A stretch of DNA of 64,000 nt, taken from NCBI RefSeq assembly GCF_904848625.1, contig NZ_CAJHCP010000002.1, forward strand, positions 434,001-498,000, read 5' to 3'. The translations under genes and the position numbers were made by a program. Under the pieces are notes generated by a model. It did no database searches and had not been told where the DNA came from. It saw only the letters and a program-made list of their open reading frames with translations. Below are positions 44,631 through 52,649 of this stretch, one piece after another; position 1 is the stretch's first letter, and every line of letters begins with the position of its first letter. Origin of the DNA: Paraburkholderia metrosideri (lineage in GTDB: Bacteria; Pseudomonadota; Gammaproteobacteria; Burkholderiales; Burkholderiaceae).

Positions 44631-46070
44631 TCACACCATCGAGGGCGTCTGCCGCTCTGCCTCGTCGTCGGAATCCGCGCCACCGCTGCCGTTCGACGTA
44701 CGGCTAGCCGGCGCCGGCTCCTGATGCAAGCGGTTCGCGTGCATCAGCCGATACAGCGTCGCGCGCGAAATACCCAACTCCGCCGCCGCCTCGGACAGCT
44801 TGTAGCCGTGCCGCTGCAACGCGTTCTCGATCGCGTCTTTCTCGGCCTTGCTGCGGATTTCCGCCAGCGTCACGGCGGGACCGTGGTCCGTCTCCGGCAA
44901 GCCGAGGTCGCTCGCGGTAATGAAGCGGCCTTCGCTCATCACCACCGCGCGCCGCACGCAATTGATCAGCTCGCGCACGTTGCCCGGCCACGGATAGTTC
45001 GACATCGCGACAATCGCGTCGCTCGACAACCCGCGCAGTTTGCGCGCGCCGTCCTGGCGGTACATGCTGAGCGCATAGTTGGCGAGCAGCTTGATGTCGC
45101 CGCCGCGTTCGCGCAACGGCGGCTCGACCAGACGCAGCACGCACAGCCGGTGATACAGGTCGGAGCGGAAGCGGCCGTCTTCGACCGCTTTGTCCAGATC
45201 GACGTGGGTCGCCGAAATCACCCGCACATCGACCTTGATCGGCCCGTTGCCGCCTAGCCGCTCGATCGTGCCTTCCTGCAGAAAGCGCAGCAGCACCGCC
45301 TGGCATTCGTGCGGCATATCGCCGATTTCATCGAGAAAGAGGGTGCCTTCATGGGCGCTTTCGATCCGGCCAATCTTGCGTTGCAGTGCGCCGGTAAAAG
45401 CGCCGCGTTCATGGCCGAACAGTTCGGCTTGCAGCAGGCTCGGCGGAATCGCCGCGCAATTGATCGCGACGAACGTGCGGCCGGCGCGAGGCGAGCGCTC
45501 GTGAATCGCGCGGGCGGTCAGTTCCTTGCCGGTGCCCGATTCACCGGCGACGAACACCGGCGCGTCGGTTGCGCTGCATTTGTCGATGCGCCGGTAGAGT
45601 TGTTGCATCGCTTCGCACTGGCCGACCATCCCATGCCGCCCAAGCGACGGCTCCGGCGTAACAGGGGCCTGGCGCAAACTCGACAGCCCATGCGCATGAC
45701 CGAGCGCGAACACGAGCCGGTCGTTCAGCCAGGGCCGGGTCACGAAGTCGAAGCAGTAATCGAGAATGAAACGGCTGACCAGTTCGTTTTCCGCCTGGCC
45801 CGGCGCGATCTGCGCGACCCAGTTGGTTTCGACCCGACGCATGCACGAGGCCAGCGCGGACAGGTGTTGCGACGTGCACTCAGCAGGCAGTTCGACGAGG
45901 CCGACTTTGATATTGCCACGCTCCAGCATGCGTTCGGCGATCGCCGTGCTTTTTGCATGCACGGCTTGCCACCCGGAGCCCGCCAGAAAGTCGGCAAGTT
46001 TCTGATCGGGCGAGTTCGACACGTACAGAACCGAGCGTTCCGTGTCGACAGGCGTGCAAGTCGTAGTCAT
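44631..46070 (-). CDS. VpsR-like sigma54-dependent transcriptional activator
   Basis: A 479-residue enhancer-binding protein. The N-terminal receiver-like VpsR domain (1 to about 125) carries Glu60 (VGLVEL) where a phospho-acceptor Asp is expected. AAA+ domain: Walker A GESGTGKE at 176-183, intact GAFTGA at 223-228, Walker B LFLDEIG at 244-250. Fis-type HTH at the C-terminus (YKLSEAAAELGISRATLYRLMH). The intact GAFTGA means it can drive sigma54 promoters. VpsR relatives bind c-di-GMP and control exopolysaccharide and biofilm. The 1.4-kb gap upstream contains a 26-bp palindrome and two -24/-12 candidates, so its likely targets are there. Confidence 0.88.
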   Translation of the reverse strand: MTTTCTPVDTERSVLYVSNSPDQKLADFLAGSGWQAVHAKSTAIAERMLERGNIKVGLVELPAECTSQHLSALASCMRRVETNWVAQIAPGQAENELVSRFILDYCFDFVTRPWLNDRLVFALGHAHGLSSLRQAPVTPEPSLGRHGMVGQCEAMQQLYRRIDKCSATDAPVFVAGESGTGKELTARAIHERSPRAGRTFVAINCAAIPPSLLQAELFGHERGAFTGALQRKIGRIESAHEGTLFLDEIGDMPHECQAVLLRFLQEGTIERLGGNGPIKVDVRVISATHVDLDKAVEDGRFRSDLYHRLCVLRLVEPPLRERGGDIKLLANYALSMYRQDGARKLRGLSSDAIVAMSNYPWPGNVRELINCVRRAVVMSEGRFITASDLGLPETDHGPAVTLAEIRSKAEKDAIENALQRHGYKLSEAAAELGISRATLYRLMHANRLHQEPAPASRTSNGSGGADSDDEAERQTPSMV

Positions 46071-46644
46071 GTTACCCCCGGGTTCTATGCTGCTCTCAGG
46101 ACTGCTGTTCGACGGCTGGACAGACCGGCAGGCAACGCCGGGCTACGGCTAACCAGATGGCCAGTGAAACGGGCCCGATCCACCTGCATGGATTCGGGCC
46201 TGACTTGCGCCACGGTGTTCAGGCTTTGCGGCCGCAGCCGCTTTTGAAGACGCGGCCGGTTCACGATAGCAGCAATGCGGAGGCTTGAAGCACGCCACGC
46301 GAAGCGCGACCTGCTACATCACGGACATTTAGCGGAAGAGCGTTCATGACTGAAACCGCCAGCGTATTTCGTCCCCGAATCACGGCAATCGTTTCTGCCT
46401 CGATGGCCTGATAAATAGGCTCTTATTGGCATATCGCCTAAAGATAAGCGAAAGCGCCCTGGAGCGCCATACAAACAGACTAAATCCGGCTGTGATTCGT
46501 GCGTAATGATACGGATGTGCACCGTTTAAAATTATTTCGTCAAGCCCTGCTGTGCTGGGTGCCCCACATAGTTTCGCATTTCATTTGCGTTTATCGCGGG
46601 ACAAATCTGAGCGCGGCGCGACACAAAAATAATCTTCGTCATTC

Positions 46645-46670
46645 AACGTGTCTCAAGCTTGAGACACGTT
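46645..46670. promoter_or_regulatory. Perfect 26-bp palindrome, candidate activator binding site
   Basis: AACGTGTCTCAAG followed by its exact complement CTTGAGACACGTT. A 26-bp perfect palindrome is not expected by chance in a window of this size. The TCTCA...TGAGA core resembles VpsR-type half-sites as I remember them. It lies about 275 bp upstream of the plus-strand sigma54 start point. Confidence 0.75.
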
Positions 46671-46681
46671 GGGCACGCCGC

Positions 46682-46697
46682 TGCAAGCGCCGCTCCA
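46682..46697 (-). promoter_or_regulatory. -24/-12 candidate facing the VpsR-like gene
   Basis: Minus strand TGGAGCG-GCGC-TTGCA: two mismatches in the -24 box and a perfect TTGCA. The start would be near 46671, adjacent to the palindrome, with a leader of about 600 nt to the VpsR-like gene. Confidence 0.4.
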
Positions 46698-46756
46698 ACT
46701 GTGCGGGTACCGGCATATTTGACCGGACCGGCACGCAAACCACGGCCAGCGGGCCG

Positions 46757-46787
46757 GTGGGTGCGCGCGTGGGTCGCGCGCACCCAC
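46757..46787. repeat. Strong 13-bp stem-loop
   Basis: GTGGGTGCGCGCG (46757-46769), loop TGGGT, CGCGCGCACCCAC (46775-46787). No T run follows on either strand, so it is not a simple terminator; it may insulate the divergent promoters. Confidence 0.6.
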
Positions 46788-46919
46788 GTTAATGTTGCCG
46801 GACCGTGTGATTCGACGGCTTGATCACGTCTCACGAACGAATCATTGAACTATGCGAATCGACTGATTTAATAGGGCGGCGCAGCAAATATCCCGCAGCC
46901 AAAGGGTTTGGCGGTACAT

Positions 46920-46935
46920 GGCATAGCCGTTGCAA
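46920..46935 (+). promoter_or_regulatory. Sigma54 (-24/-12) promoter candidate for the TadZ-like unit
   Basis: TGGCATA-GCCG-TTGCA: two mismatches at the end of the -24 box, perfect TTGCA, correct spacing. The predicted start is near 46947. A+T-rich DNA at 46835-46885 could host IHF binding. Confidence 0.5.
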
Positions 46936-47487
46936 TAAGAGATTCGCAGCGGATGCATTAGCCGACCGGTCCACAGCACGGGGTAGTACGGGGGAAAAAT
47001 ACCGGCGGCGACATCAGGATTCGATGCGTGAAATCAGGCGCACGAAAATCCGGTAGACATTCGCGGGATGTCGTAAGCACGGCCGGGGAAAGCCAATGTG
47101 TCTTGCGAGTAAGCGGCGGGGCCACTCAAAAAAAGAGCATCGAATAAAACGGCGCGGACGAACGGTAAGCAGTGTCGATCAGCCGCGACCAGACGAGGTT
47201 AAGCGTTAATCGCCATTGTTCCGTCATCTGACGGCGGGTACGAAGTGAATAGCGATAGCGCGCAATAACGACAGGCGCCGCCCGCGCAGTGGCGGGCGAC
47301 GCGCCGGACGGGGAATGCACAGCGCACGGATCAGGACCGGCCGGCGCGAAGAAGCGGGGAGAACCAGGCCACAACCTCCATAGAGAGGTGCAAGTACGAG
47401 GTGAACTGGGAGCCGTGTCCGTGGATTCACACGGGCACGGCCGCCTGGACATGGCCCGCAGCGCCGGGACTCATCTTTGGGGGTGTC

Positions 47488-47835
47488 ATGAACCGAACGA
47501 ACCGAACGAACCGAACAAACAGGACGAACAAGGCAACCGGAGAGGCCGGCAAGCTGGCCGCGTCGGTGCGGCTGGACCAGCAGGCTGCGCCAGGTGCCAC
47601 ACGCGCAAGCGGAGTCGCCTACCGTCGCCGCATCACCGCGTCGTCGCAGTTATTTGCCACGCCGCCGGTGGATCTGACGACGCTGGTCATCGCGCAGGAA
47701 ATCAAACGCAAGGCGCAGGCAGAACTGCAGCGCGAAGTGTTGCGCGACACGGTTTATCAATACGACATGCCGGTCTCACGGGAACGCAACGACGAACGCA
47801 ATGGATGGAACACCCCAGCTGAGTCCGATCAATAA
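47488..47835 (+). CDS. Unknown small protein with N-terminal Asn-Arg-Thr repeats
   Basis: A 115-residue protein starting at the ATG after GGGGG. The N-terminus reads NRTNRTNRTNRTNK, from tandem AACCGAACG-type 9-bp repeats at 47491-47517. The middle is Ala/Arg-rich and the C-terminal half (SSQLFATPPVDLTTLVIAQEIKRKAQAELQREVLRDTVYQYDMPV) has the look of a folded helix. I recognise no family. The composition in this frame is protein-like, unlike the alternative frames. It stands 71 bp before the TadZ-like gene on the same strand and is the first gene after the sigma54 promoter. Confidence 0.6.
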   Translation: MNRTNRTNRTNRTNKATGEAGKLAASVRLDQQAAPGATRASGVAYRRRITASSQLFATPPVDLTTLVIAQEIKRKAQAELQREVLRDTVYQYDMPVSRERNDERNGWNTPAESDQ

Positions 47836-47906
47836 CCAATCTGAACGCCGGCGGCAGCCGGCGTGGCCTCGCCAACCGGGCGGCCTCAGCCCGGCGGAGA
47901 CCTGAC

Positions 47907-49121
47907 ATGATCGCCATTTTCCTGATTTCCGCGAGCATCGAACACGCACAGCTCATCGTCGCGCGTCTTGAGGAAAGCGGCGTCCGTTACAGGTTGCGCA
48001 CGGCTTATGGCAGCGCGCAGCAAATGCGCGCGCATGCCCGCGCCATCAAAAGCGCCGATCTGCTGATTGTCGATGACGATCAGCTGAATGCGCGTGAACT
48101 GGACGGCGTCGAGGAAGCGCTGGCCTGTTCGCCGTCGCTGCATTGCGTGCTGGTGACGCAGTCGCCGTCCACTGCGCTGCTGGGCGCGGCGATGCGGGTC
48201 GGCGTGCGGCACGTATTGAGCTGGCCGCTCGACTCGCAAGCAATCTGCGCCGCGATGACCCAGATCGAAGCCAGGAAAAATGCGCCGGAGCGCCGCGCGG
48301 GCCGGGTCGTGTCGCTGGCGTCTAGCAAGGGGGGCAGCGGCACCACGCTGATCGCCGTCAATCTGGCCTGCTCGCTCGCCGCGCAGCGCGAGCGTCGCGT
48401 GCTGCTGATCGATCTGAGCCAACAGTTCGGCGATGCCAGTCTGCTGATGGCCGACAAGCCGCCGCCCGCCACACTCGTCGACCTGTGCTCGAAAGTCGAG
48501 CGGATCGACGCCGCGCTGTTCGACTCCTGCGTGATGCACGTGCTGCCGAATCTCGACGTGCTGGCAGGCGCGGGCGATCCGCTGAAGGCCGCCGAACTGC
48601 TGCCCGCGCAGTTCGAGCGCATTCTGACGCTGGCGCGCGATCGCTATGACGCGGTGCTGATCGATGTTGGACAGAGTCTGAATCCGCTGACCATCCTCGC
48701 GCTCGATCAAAGCGACGCGATCTGCATGGTCGTGCGGCAAAACCTGCTTTACCTGCACGGCGGCCGGCGCATGCTCGATATCTTCCGCGAGCTGGGTTAT
48801 CCGGCGAGCAAGGTTCGGGTGGTGGTCAACCAGTACGACAAGAATGCGCAGATCAATCTGCAGACACTCGAAAAAACGCTCGGCGCGAAGGTTGCACACC
48901 AGCTTCCGCGCGATGACCGGCAGGTCAACGAAGCGCTGAGCCGGGGCGTGCCGCTCGTGACGTCGGCGCGCGATAGTGCGCTGGCGCAAGGTATCCGTCT
49001 GCTCGGCGAGATGCTGTGGCCGGTGGTGGTCGAACGCCGGAAAGGCAGCATGCTGAGCCGGTTACTGGCGACATGGCCGAATTTGCCGCCGCAATTGAAG
49101 CCGGGGTTTGAAGCGGGTTGA
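47907..49121 (+). CDS. CpaE/TadZ-like ATPase with receiver-like domain
   Basis: A 404-residue protein. An N-terminal receiver-like fold (about 1-120; DLLIVDDDQL with Asp56-58) is followed by a MinD/ParA-type domain with the deviant Walker A SSKGGSGTT (about 139-147), in which the usual GKT Lys is Thr, as in many CpaE/TadZ proteins. Later motifs include VLLIDLSQQFGDAS and RYDAVLIDVGQS. TadZ/CpaE positions the Tad (Flp) pilus machine at the pole. No other tad or cpa genes are in the window, so this is an orphan copy or belongs to another surface system. Start has GGCGGAGACC upstream. Confidence 0.82.
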   Translation: MIAIFLISASIEHAQLIVARLEESGVRYRLRTAYGSAQQMRAHARAIKSADLLIVDDDQLNARELDGVEEALACSPSLHCVLVTQSPSTALLGAAMRVGVRHVLSWPLDSQAICAAMTQIEARKNAPERRAGRVVSLASSKGGSGTTLIAVNLACSLAAQRERRVLLIDLSQQFGDASLLMADKPPPATLVDLCSKVERIDAALFDSCVMHVLPNLDVLAGAGDPLKAAELLPAQFERILTLARDRYDAVLIDVGQSLNPLTILALDQSDAICMVVRQNLLYLHGGRRMLDIFRELGYPASKVRVVVNQYDKNAQINLQTLEKTLGAKVAHQLPRDDRQVNEALSRGVPLVTSARDSALAQGIRLLGEMLWPVVVERRKGSMLSRLLATWPNLPPQLKPGFEAG

Positions 49122-49308
49122 GGTGGGCTTTATCGCGGCAGTCGAGCGGCGCTTATCCGCAAAGATCCGCGGCGCATCGTACCTGTGCTTATCGGCACTT
49201 GGTGCGGCACCACATGCGGAATCGGGTGCGGCTCCGGGTCATTCCGGGCGTATTTTGACGGTGTATGTTAAAAAGCCTGACCGCCCGATCAAGCCGAGAG
49301 AGACTCAC

Positions 49309-50769
49309 GTGAGCGCAGCACCGTCCATGCAGACCGCCATCAGCGGTCTTAACGACATTGCGTCGATCCTGTCCAATCCCATTCTCAACACGGATTCGTA
49401 CAAGGCTTCGCACTATCTGCAATATCCGCCAGAAGCGTCGGCGATGTTTTCGTACATCGAATCGCGGGGCGGCCGCTACGACCGTACGCTGTTCTTCGGC
49501 CTGCAAATGCTGATCAAGGAATATCTGTGCAGGCCGATCACGGCGGCCATGATCGATCAGGCCCACGCGTTTTTCAGCGCGCATGGCGAGCCGTTCAATG
49601 AAGCGGGCTGGCGTCACATCGTCGAACAATACGGCGGCTATTTGCCAGTGCGGATTCGCGCGGTGCCGGAAGGCTCGGTTGTGCCCACGCACAACGTGCT
49701 GGTCACCGTCGAATGCGACGATCCGCAAGTGTTCTGGCTCGCGTCGTATCTGGAGACCATGTTGTTGCGCGTGTGGTATCCCATCACCGTCGCGACGCAA
49801 AGCTGGCATTTGCGCGGCACCATCCGCAGCTATCTGCAGAAAAGCAGCGACGATCTCACGCAACTGCCGTTCAAGCTGCATGACTTCGGCGCGCGCGGGG
49901 TGTCGAGCGCGGAGTCGGCGGCGATCGGCGGCGCGGCGCATCTGGTCAGCTTCATGGGCTCCGATACGGTGCTCGGCGTGGCAGCGGCGAATCATTACTA
50001 CAACGATCCCATGGCGGCGTTTTCCGTACCTGCCGCCGAACACAGCACGATCACGTCGTGGGGCCGCGAACGCGAAACCGACGCGTTTCGCAACATGATC
50101 GCGCGCTTCGGCAAGCCGGGCGCCATCGTCTCCGTGGTGTCCGATTCGTACGACCTGTTCGCGGCGCTAAAGGTATGGGGCACGGAGTTGAAGCAGGCCG
50201 TGATCGACTCCGGCGGCACGCTGGTAATCCGGCCTGATTCGGGCGATCCGTTGACCATCGTGTTGCAGACGCTGCGGGAACTTGACGCGTCGTTTGGTTC
50301 CGTGGTCAACGGCAAGGGGCGCCGCGTGCTCAACCATGTGCGTGTGATTCAGGGCGACGGCGTGAATCCCGACTCGATCGAAGCGATTCTTGCTGCGATG
50401 GATGAAGCCGGTTTCGCGGCCGATAACATCGTGTTCGGGATGGGCGGTGCGCTGTTGCAGCAGATCAATCGCGATACCCAGCGCTTCGCGATGAAGTGTT
50501 CGGCGATCCGCCTCGGCGACGAATGGCACGACGTGCGTAAGGACCCGGTCACGGACACCGGCAAGCGCTCGATGAAAGGCCGTTTGACGCTGCTGCAACA
50601 TCGCCGCACGGGCGAGTATCGGACCACGACGCTGCCGGTTGTGTGGGACGAGAACACGGCTGAGGCGGATTGGGAAGAAGCGCTGGTAACCGTATTCGAT
50701 TCCGGCAAGTTACTGATCGACGTGTCGCTGGCCGAGATCAGAAGCCGCGCGCATGCGGGCGAAGCCTGA
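49309..50769 (+). CDS. nadV: Nicotinamide phosphoribosyltransferase (NAMPT/NadV type)
   Basis: I start at GTG 49309 (GAGAGAG upstream; an ATG six codons later is possible); 486 residues, the NAMPT length. Signatures include NPILNTDSYKASHYLQYPP at the start, LHDFGARGVSSAESAAIGGAAHLVSF, VSVVSDSYDLF, LVIRPDSGDP and FGMGGALLQQINRDTQRFAMKCSAI. It condenses nicotinamide with PRPP to NMN, a salvage route that bypasses deamidation. NadV is more often plasmid- or phage-borne, and no NMN adenylyltransferase or NrtR regulator is adjacent here. Confidence 0.9.
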   Translation: MSAAPSMQTAISGLNDIASILSNPILNTDSYKASHYLQYPPEASAMFSYIESRGGRYDRTLFFGLQMLIKEYLCRPITAAMIDQAHAFFSAHGEPFNEAGWRHIVEQYGGYLPVRIRAVPEGSVVPTHNVLVTVECDDPQVFWLASYLETMLLRVWYPITVATQSWHLRGTIRSYLQKSSDDLTQLPFKLHDFGARGVSSAESAAIGGAAHLVSFMGSDTVLGVAAANHYYNDPMAAFSVPAAEHSTITSWGRERETDAFRNMIARFGKPGAIVSVVSDSYDLFAALKVWGTELKQAVIDSGGTLVIRPDSGDPLTIVLQTLRELDASFGSVVNGKGRRVLNHVRVIQGDGVNPDSIEAILAAMDEAGFAADNIVFGMGGALLQQINRDTQRFAMKCSAIRLGDEWHDVRKDPVTDTGKRSMKGRLTLLQHRRTGEYRTTTLPVVWDENTAEADWEEALVTVFDSGKLLIDVSLAEIRSRAHAGEA

Positions 50770-50795
50770 CCGGTTTCGCCGGCTTCACCGGGCGT

Positions 50796-52637
50796 TCACG
50801 CGGCCCATACCGTCACGCCCGCCGGATCGATATCGATCCGGCACGGCGTGCCCTCGCGCAGACGGCCGTCTTCGCTGGCAATGTCAAACCGTACCCCGGC
50901 GATATTCACACGGACATAGCGCTCGCCGCGCCGCAACTCGACTGAATCGATATGGCCTGCGTGAGCGCCGTTGGGGGCGATCAGAAGCGCACGCGACGAC
51001 GCACGCCACATCACCTTCTGTCCTTCAGCTAGCGCAGGTCCGCTTTCCCGGGTGCCGATCGTCAGGCCTCGGGCGATTTCCACCTGCCCGTGCGCCCGCA
51101 TCGAGCCTTCGCCCACGTTGTGCAAGCCGAGCAGCGCCGCGGCTCGCATCGAAGCCGGCCGTTCGAAGACCGCATCGATCGCACCGGCTTGTAACACGCG
51201 GCCTTGCTCGACCACGAGTACCTCGTCGGCCAGCAGCGCGGCTTCATCGGGATCGTGTGTGACGATAATCGTCACCGCTGAAATCTCGCGTTGCAACGCC
51301 CGCAGCGATTGCTGCAATAGACGTCGCCGTGGCGTGTCCAGTGCGGCAAACGGTTCGTCGAACAGCAGCAGTTCGCTATGGCGTGTCAGCGCACGCGCTA
51401 ACGCAACCCGTTGCCGCTGACCGAACGACAACTGATGCGGCAAACGCGCGACAAGCTGCGAGAGACCCAGGTGATCGAGCCAGTAACGCGCGCTGGCAGG
51501 ATCGGCATCGACGGGAAATGCCAGTTGCCGCGCGACGTTCATATGCGGAAACAGGCCGTAGTCTTGCGGCATATAACCAATCTGACGACGCTCGGGCGGC
51601 AGTGTCTGCAACTCGGTTGCGCCCAGCCGCACGTGGCTCGTTTCGTTCGATTCGAGTCCCGCGATCAGCCGCAGCGCCAGCGATTTGCCCGAGCCCGACG
51701 GCCCGATGATCGCCAGGCGCCGCGTCGCGGGTGTCCAGCCGAGGTCGAGGTCGAATGCGCCTAACTGGCGGCGTAAATGGAATGAGAGCCGAAGATCGTT
51801 GGCGTCGCCACGGCTGGCAGTAAGCTCTGCGGTATGCGCCGGTTCGAGCGCATCGTCGCCGTTTTCGGTCTGCTCGGCCGAGTTTGGTTGCCGAAGGCTG
51901 TAGATCGACAGCGCCGCGCACACAATGGCAATCGCGAGCGTGGGCAGCAGCAGCGGCATCATCGCTGGCAGCCCCTGGCCGCCGAATACCACGTACGTAT
52001 AAACCGGCAACGAATAGGGGTGGTACGCAACCATCACCGTCGCGCCGAATTCGCCGAACGCACGCAGCCAGGCGAGTGCAAGTCCGGCGCGAATCGCGGG
52101 CCATGCAACCGGCAGCATCACGCGAAAGAAGCGGCTGTTCGCGTGATGACCCAGTGTGGCGGCGACATCGTCGAGAACGGGATCGACCGCGGCGAACGCC
52201 GATTTGGCCGCGATGATCAGAAACGGCGCAGCCACGAACACTTCCGCCAGCACGATGCCCGCGAATGAATCTGTCAACATGCCGCCGGTGAACCGCCCAA
52301 TCCAGCTATACGGTCCCAGCAGAAACAGCAGCAGTACCCCGCTGGTCAGTGGCGGCAGCGCGAGCGGCAACTGCACGATGAAGCCGAGCAGCGCCATCCT
52401 GCGCGAGTTCGAGCGCGCCAGAAAATAGCCGAGCGGCACGCCACCCAGCAGGATCACGAACGACGCCACCGTCGCGCTCGCCGCCGACACACCCACCGCC
52501 GACCATGTCGCGCGCCAGTCGACATTCGCCCAGTCTGCGCTGCCGAGTTGCGGCACGCTCGCGATAAACGGAGCGCACAGGTAGACAGCGAGGAGCGCCG
52601 CCAGCCACAGCAGCGGACGCGCAGCGGCGCGTTTCAC
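50796..52637 (-). CDS. modBC: Fused molybdate/tungstate ABC transporter permease-ATPase (ModB-ModC)
   Basis: A 613-residue fusion. Residues 1 to about 250: a ModB-type permease with six helices and the EAA loop (ATLGHHANSRFFRVMLPVAWPAIRAGLALAWLRAFGEFGATVMV). From about 290: a ModC-type ATPase with Walker A GPSGSGKS, signature LSFGQRQRVALARAL, Walker B LLLFDEPFAALD. C-terminal TOBE/MOP-like domain (about 545-613) for oxyanion regulation. ModB and ModC are usually separate proteins. It follows modA by 12 bp on the same strand. Molybdate or tungstate specificity cannot be separated from sequence. Confidence 0.9.
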   Translation of the reverse strand: MKRAAARPLLWLAALLAVYLCAPFIASVPQLGSADWANVDWRATWSAVGVSAASATVASFVILLGGVPLGYFLARSNSRRMALLGFIVQLPLALPPLTSGVLLLFLLGPYSWIGRFTGGMLTDSFAGIVLAEVFVAAPFLIIAAKSAFAAVDPVLDDVAATLGHHANSRFFRVMLPVAWPAIRAGLALAWLRAFGEFGATVMVAYHPYSLPVYTYVVFGGQGLPAMMPLLLPTLAIAIVCAALSIYSLRQPNSAEQTENGDDALEPAHTAELTASRGDANDLRLSFHLRRQLGAFDLDLGWTPATRRLAIIGPSGSGKSLALRLIAGLESNETSHVRLGATELQTLPPERRQIGYMPQDYGLFPHMNVARQLAFPVDADPASARYWLDHLGLSQLVARLPHQLSFGQRQRVALARALTRHSELLLFDEPFAALDTPRRRLLQQSLRALQREISAVTIIVTHDPDEAALLADEVLVVEQGRVLQAGAIDAVFERPASMRAAALLGLHNVGEGSMRAHGQVEIARGLTIGTRESGPALAEGQKVMWRASSRALLIAPNGAHAGHIDSVELRRGERYVRVNIAGVRFDIASEDGRLREGTPCRIDIDPAGVTVWAA

Positions 52638-52649
52638 CAGCGGGTTGCG

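Larger units (their letters stand above)
46071..47487. other. Large non-coding regulatory region
   Basis: These 1.4 kb separate divergent genes and hold no ORF with protein-like composition. The part around 46320-46640 is A+T-rich. Elements I can support are a 26-bp perfect palindrome (46645-46670), a minus-strand -24/-12 site (46682-46697), a 13-bp stem-loop (46757-46787) and a plus-strand -24/-12 site (46920-46935). A leader of over 500 nt would precede the first plus-strand gene, which leaves room for an unrecognised RNA. Confidence 0.6.

Noticed and set aside
46661..46676. TTGGGCACGCCGCTGCA as a plus-strand sigma54 promoter
   Set aside because: Only GG and GC match; the other box positions do not, and it abuts the palindrome.
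47289..47822. 177-codon frame overlapping the NRT-repeat gene
   Set aside because: Rich in Gly, Arg and His with no fold pattern; the 47488 frame has better composition and a ribosome-binding site.
47907..49121. A complete Tad pilus or cellulose (bcsQ) locus
   Set aside because: Only the MinD-like ATPase is present; no pilin, secretin, ATPase CpaF/TadA or cellulose synthase genes are nearby.
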